Of a stretch of 64,000 nt of DNA, positions 62,501 through 64,000 are shown in pieces (within the stretch, counting starts at the first letter, position 1; each line of letters begins with the position of its first letter). This DNA comes from Limanda limanda (lineage: Eukaryota; Chordata; Actinopteri; Pleuronectiformes; Pleuronectidae): the NCBI RefSeq assembly GCF_963576545.1, contig NC_083648.1, positions 18,275,154-18,339,153 on the forward strand. The letters run 5' to 3'. The notes under the pieces were generated by a model, which saw only the letters and a program-made list of their open reading frames with translations, made no database searches and was not told the origin of the DNA. Position numbers and translations under genes: made by a program.

Positions 62501-63557
62501 CGATGGGCCAATCGGGGTTCAATGGTTTATCTGTCATTTATTGACATGCGGACAGAGAAAGTGAATGTTATAAATCTTTTGGGATTTTATGCCTTTGTGA
62601 CGTCATCAGGATTAGAAGGGGGATATCCTCCCCGGCGTTTAGACACTGGTTGAAGATGATGATGATTCTGCTGAAGACTGGAGGAGATTAGGGTGGTAGC
62701 GGGTAACGCGCGTCACTGAATGACGGCTGACTGCGGAGGAGATGAGAAGGGATTTCAAGTTTGACAGCAGCTGCAACATTGGCTGGAAGAGACTGTGGCA
62801 GAATCTGATTGAACCTTTAGAAACGCTCACAATCAGCTGATGAATTAGCAAAGAGTGAGAGAAATGAGATTAATTGAATGGCGGAAAGTCTTCCTGATTG
62901 AACTTACGCTGAACTTCATGACTCAAGACACTGTCAACTGTCAGAATCATCCCACTTTCTCTAAAGTATCTCAATGGATTGCCATGAAACGTTCCTGGTA
63001 CCAGGAGGATGAATGCTCATGACTTTGGTGATCACTTTGAGATCACTCCTCATGTCTTTTAGAGTGAATGCCTCAAACTATTGTTTGGATTATTGTATAA
63101 TTTTGTATAGACATAAACAAACATTAGTGACCCATTGGAACAGTCATGTTGTTTATCTTTATGTACAGTGTATGGTTAACATGTTGATGCTAGCATTTAG
63201 CTTGAAGTAACACTGTGCCATTATATATATGTGTGCTTTACAGAGGTGTTTTTTTTCATTGCCCAGTCTTTATACAAATGTTCTGTATCCAACTCTCTGG
63301 GATGTCATTTCCCCTTTTATTTGTTCCTCTAAATTAAAGTTGTAATAAAAACAGACCTGATGTCTTTAAATGGTTTAAGAATTGTGATCTAACTGGTGAC
63401 AACATCAACATTTCTTTAACCTCATGTTTGATTAAAATAGACTTTATCTGATGGAAGATTTCCTTGATAAAACACTTTTCACCTGGTTCTAACACAGGCC
63501 TGAAACAAAGCTTCCTCTGTTGAACTGGTCAAACAACTTCACTGAGTAATCCAGTGA

Positions 63558-63630
63558 CCTCCTGCCTCCTGCCTCCTGCCTCCTGCCTCCTGCTTCCTGC
63601 CTCCTGCCTCCTGCCTCCTGACCCCTCCTG
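63558..63630 (+). repeat. CCTCCTG minisatellite
   Basis: About nine 7-bp CCTCCTG units, one with a C-to-T change, grading into a CCCCTCCTGA variant. Confidence 0.9.
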
Positions 63631-64000
63631 ACCCCTCCCTGACCTGTGTCCCAAAACACACAATGCAGCTGTCAAATCTAAATTTCACTCTCAATTGTTG
63701 AGTCATAAATAGAGACTTGGTACCCTCAAAGTTTAATGTCAGAGATGTTTAGATGTCATATATATATATATATATGTATATATATTTTAAGTGTAATGAG
63801 ACAAATTTTAATTTGTGAATATAGGCCATACAAATACAATTGGTTTGAGGATTGACTGATGATTGCGTGATAGCATTAACATCCACTCATACTGTGAGCT
63901 CAGCTATTCTGTTTTTTTTTTTTAATAGCTTCAAATGGTCATATGACTGGCATATCACAGGACCGTCTTGTTACTAAGGAACAGCACAGTGCAAATAAGG

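Larger units (their letters stand above)
60410..64000. other. Intergenic upstream of rgs, no gene seen
   Basis: Contains the repeats listed separately and several short TA runs (about 62259-62270, 63759-63785). No coding exon recognised. Confidence 0.45.

Overview
The window is nuclear DNA of a ray-finned fish, most likely a percomorph teleost. Genes are intron-rich with GT-AG splicing. There are fish-type tRNA-derived SINEs, several hAT and piggyBac-like DNA transposons, ERV/Gypsy-type LTRs, and a Gmr1-like retrotransposon. Identifications come from translating exons by eye and recalling protein families; no database search was run.

Layout. 1-3058: 3' end of a Gmr1-like LTR retrotransposon (integrase before reverse transcriptase) with its 3' LTR. 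3.9-17.8 kb: tandem cluster of two minus-strand complement factor H-like genes (A, 3946-10457; B, 13194-17817). They are built from phase 1-1 CCP/sushi exons plus Gly/Ser-rich spacer exons. Gene A carries an internal four-exon duplication that is decaying, a lost CCP exon, and a 1.58-kb piggyBac-like fold-back element. 18-29 kb: gene-poor, with microsatellites, hAT elements, a solo LTR, SINEs and a set of unrecognised minus-strand exons (24.55-25.5 kb). 29.0-53.1 kb: a complete 17-exon cdc73 (parafibromin, PAF1 complex) on minus, coding for 530 aa, with single-coding-exon b3galt2 on plus nested in intron 10. Its introns hold two hAT MITEs, a full hAT copy and a 1.94-kb DNA transposon with an internal 15-mer repeat array. 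54.6-56.35 kb: a ro60 (TROVE2) locus on minus whose central third is absent. 59.2-60.4 kb: a five-exon R4-subfamily RGS gene on minus, closest to RGS2 by eye. 60.4-64 kb: no gene seen.

The gene content (factor H family, B3GALT2 inside CDC73, RO60, an R4 RGS) matches the linkage on human 1q31, so this is a conserved vertebrate block with local rearrangement in the complement cluster. The genes do not form one pathway. Gene A/B products should be secreted complement regulators, cdc73 a nuclear transcription-elongation factor, b3galt2 a Golgi glycosyltransferase, ro60 a Y-RNA binding protein (probably broken here), and rgs a G-protein GTPase accelerator.
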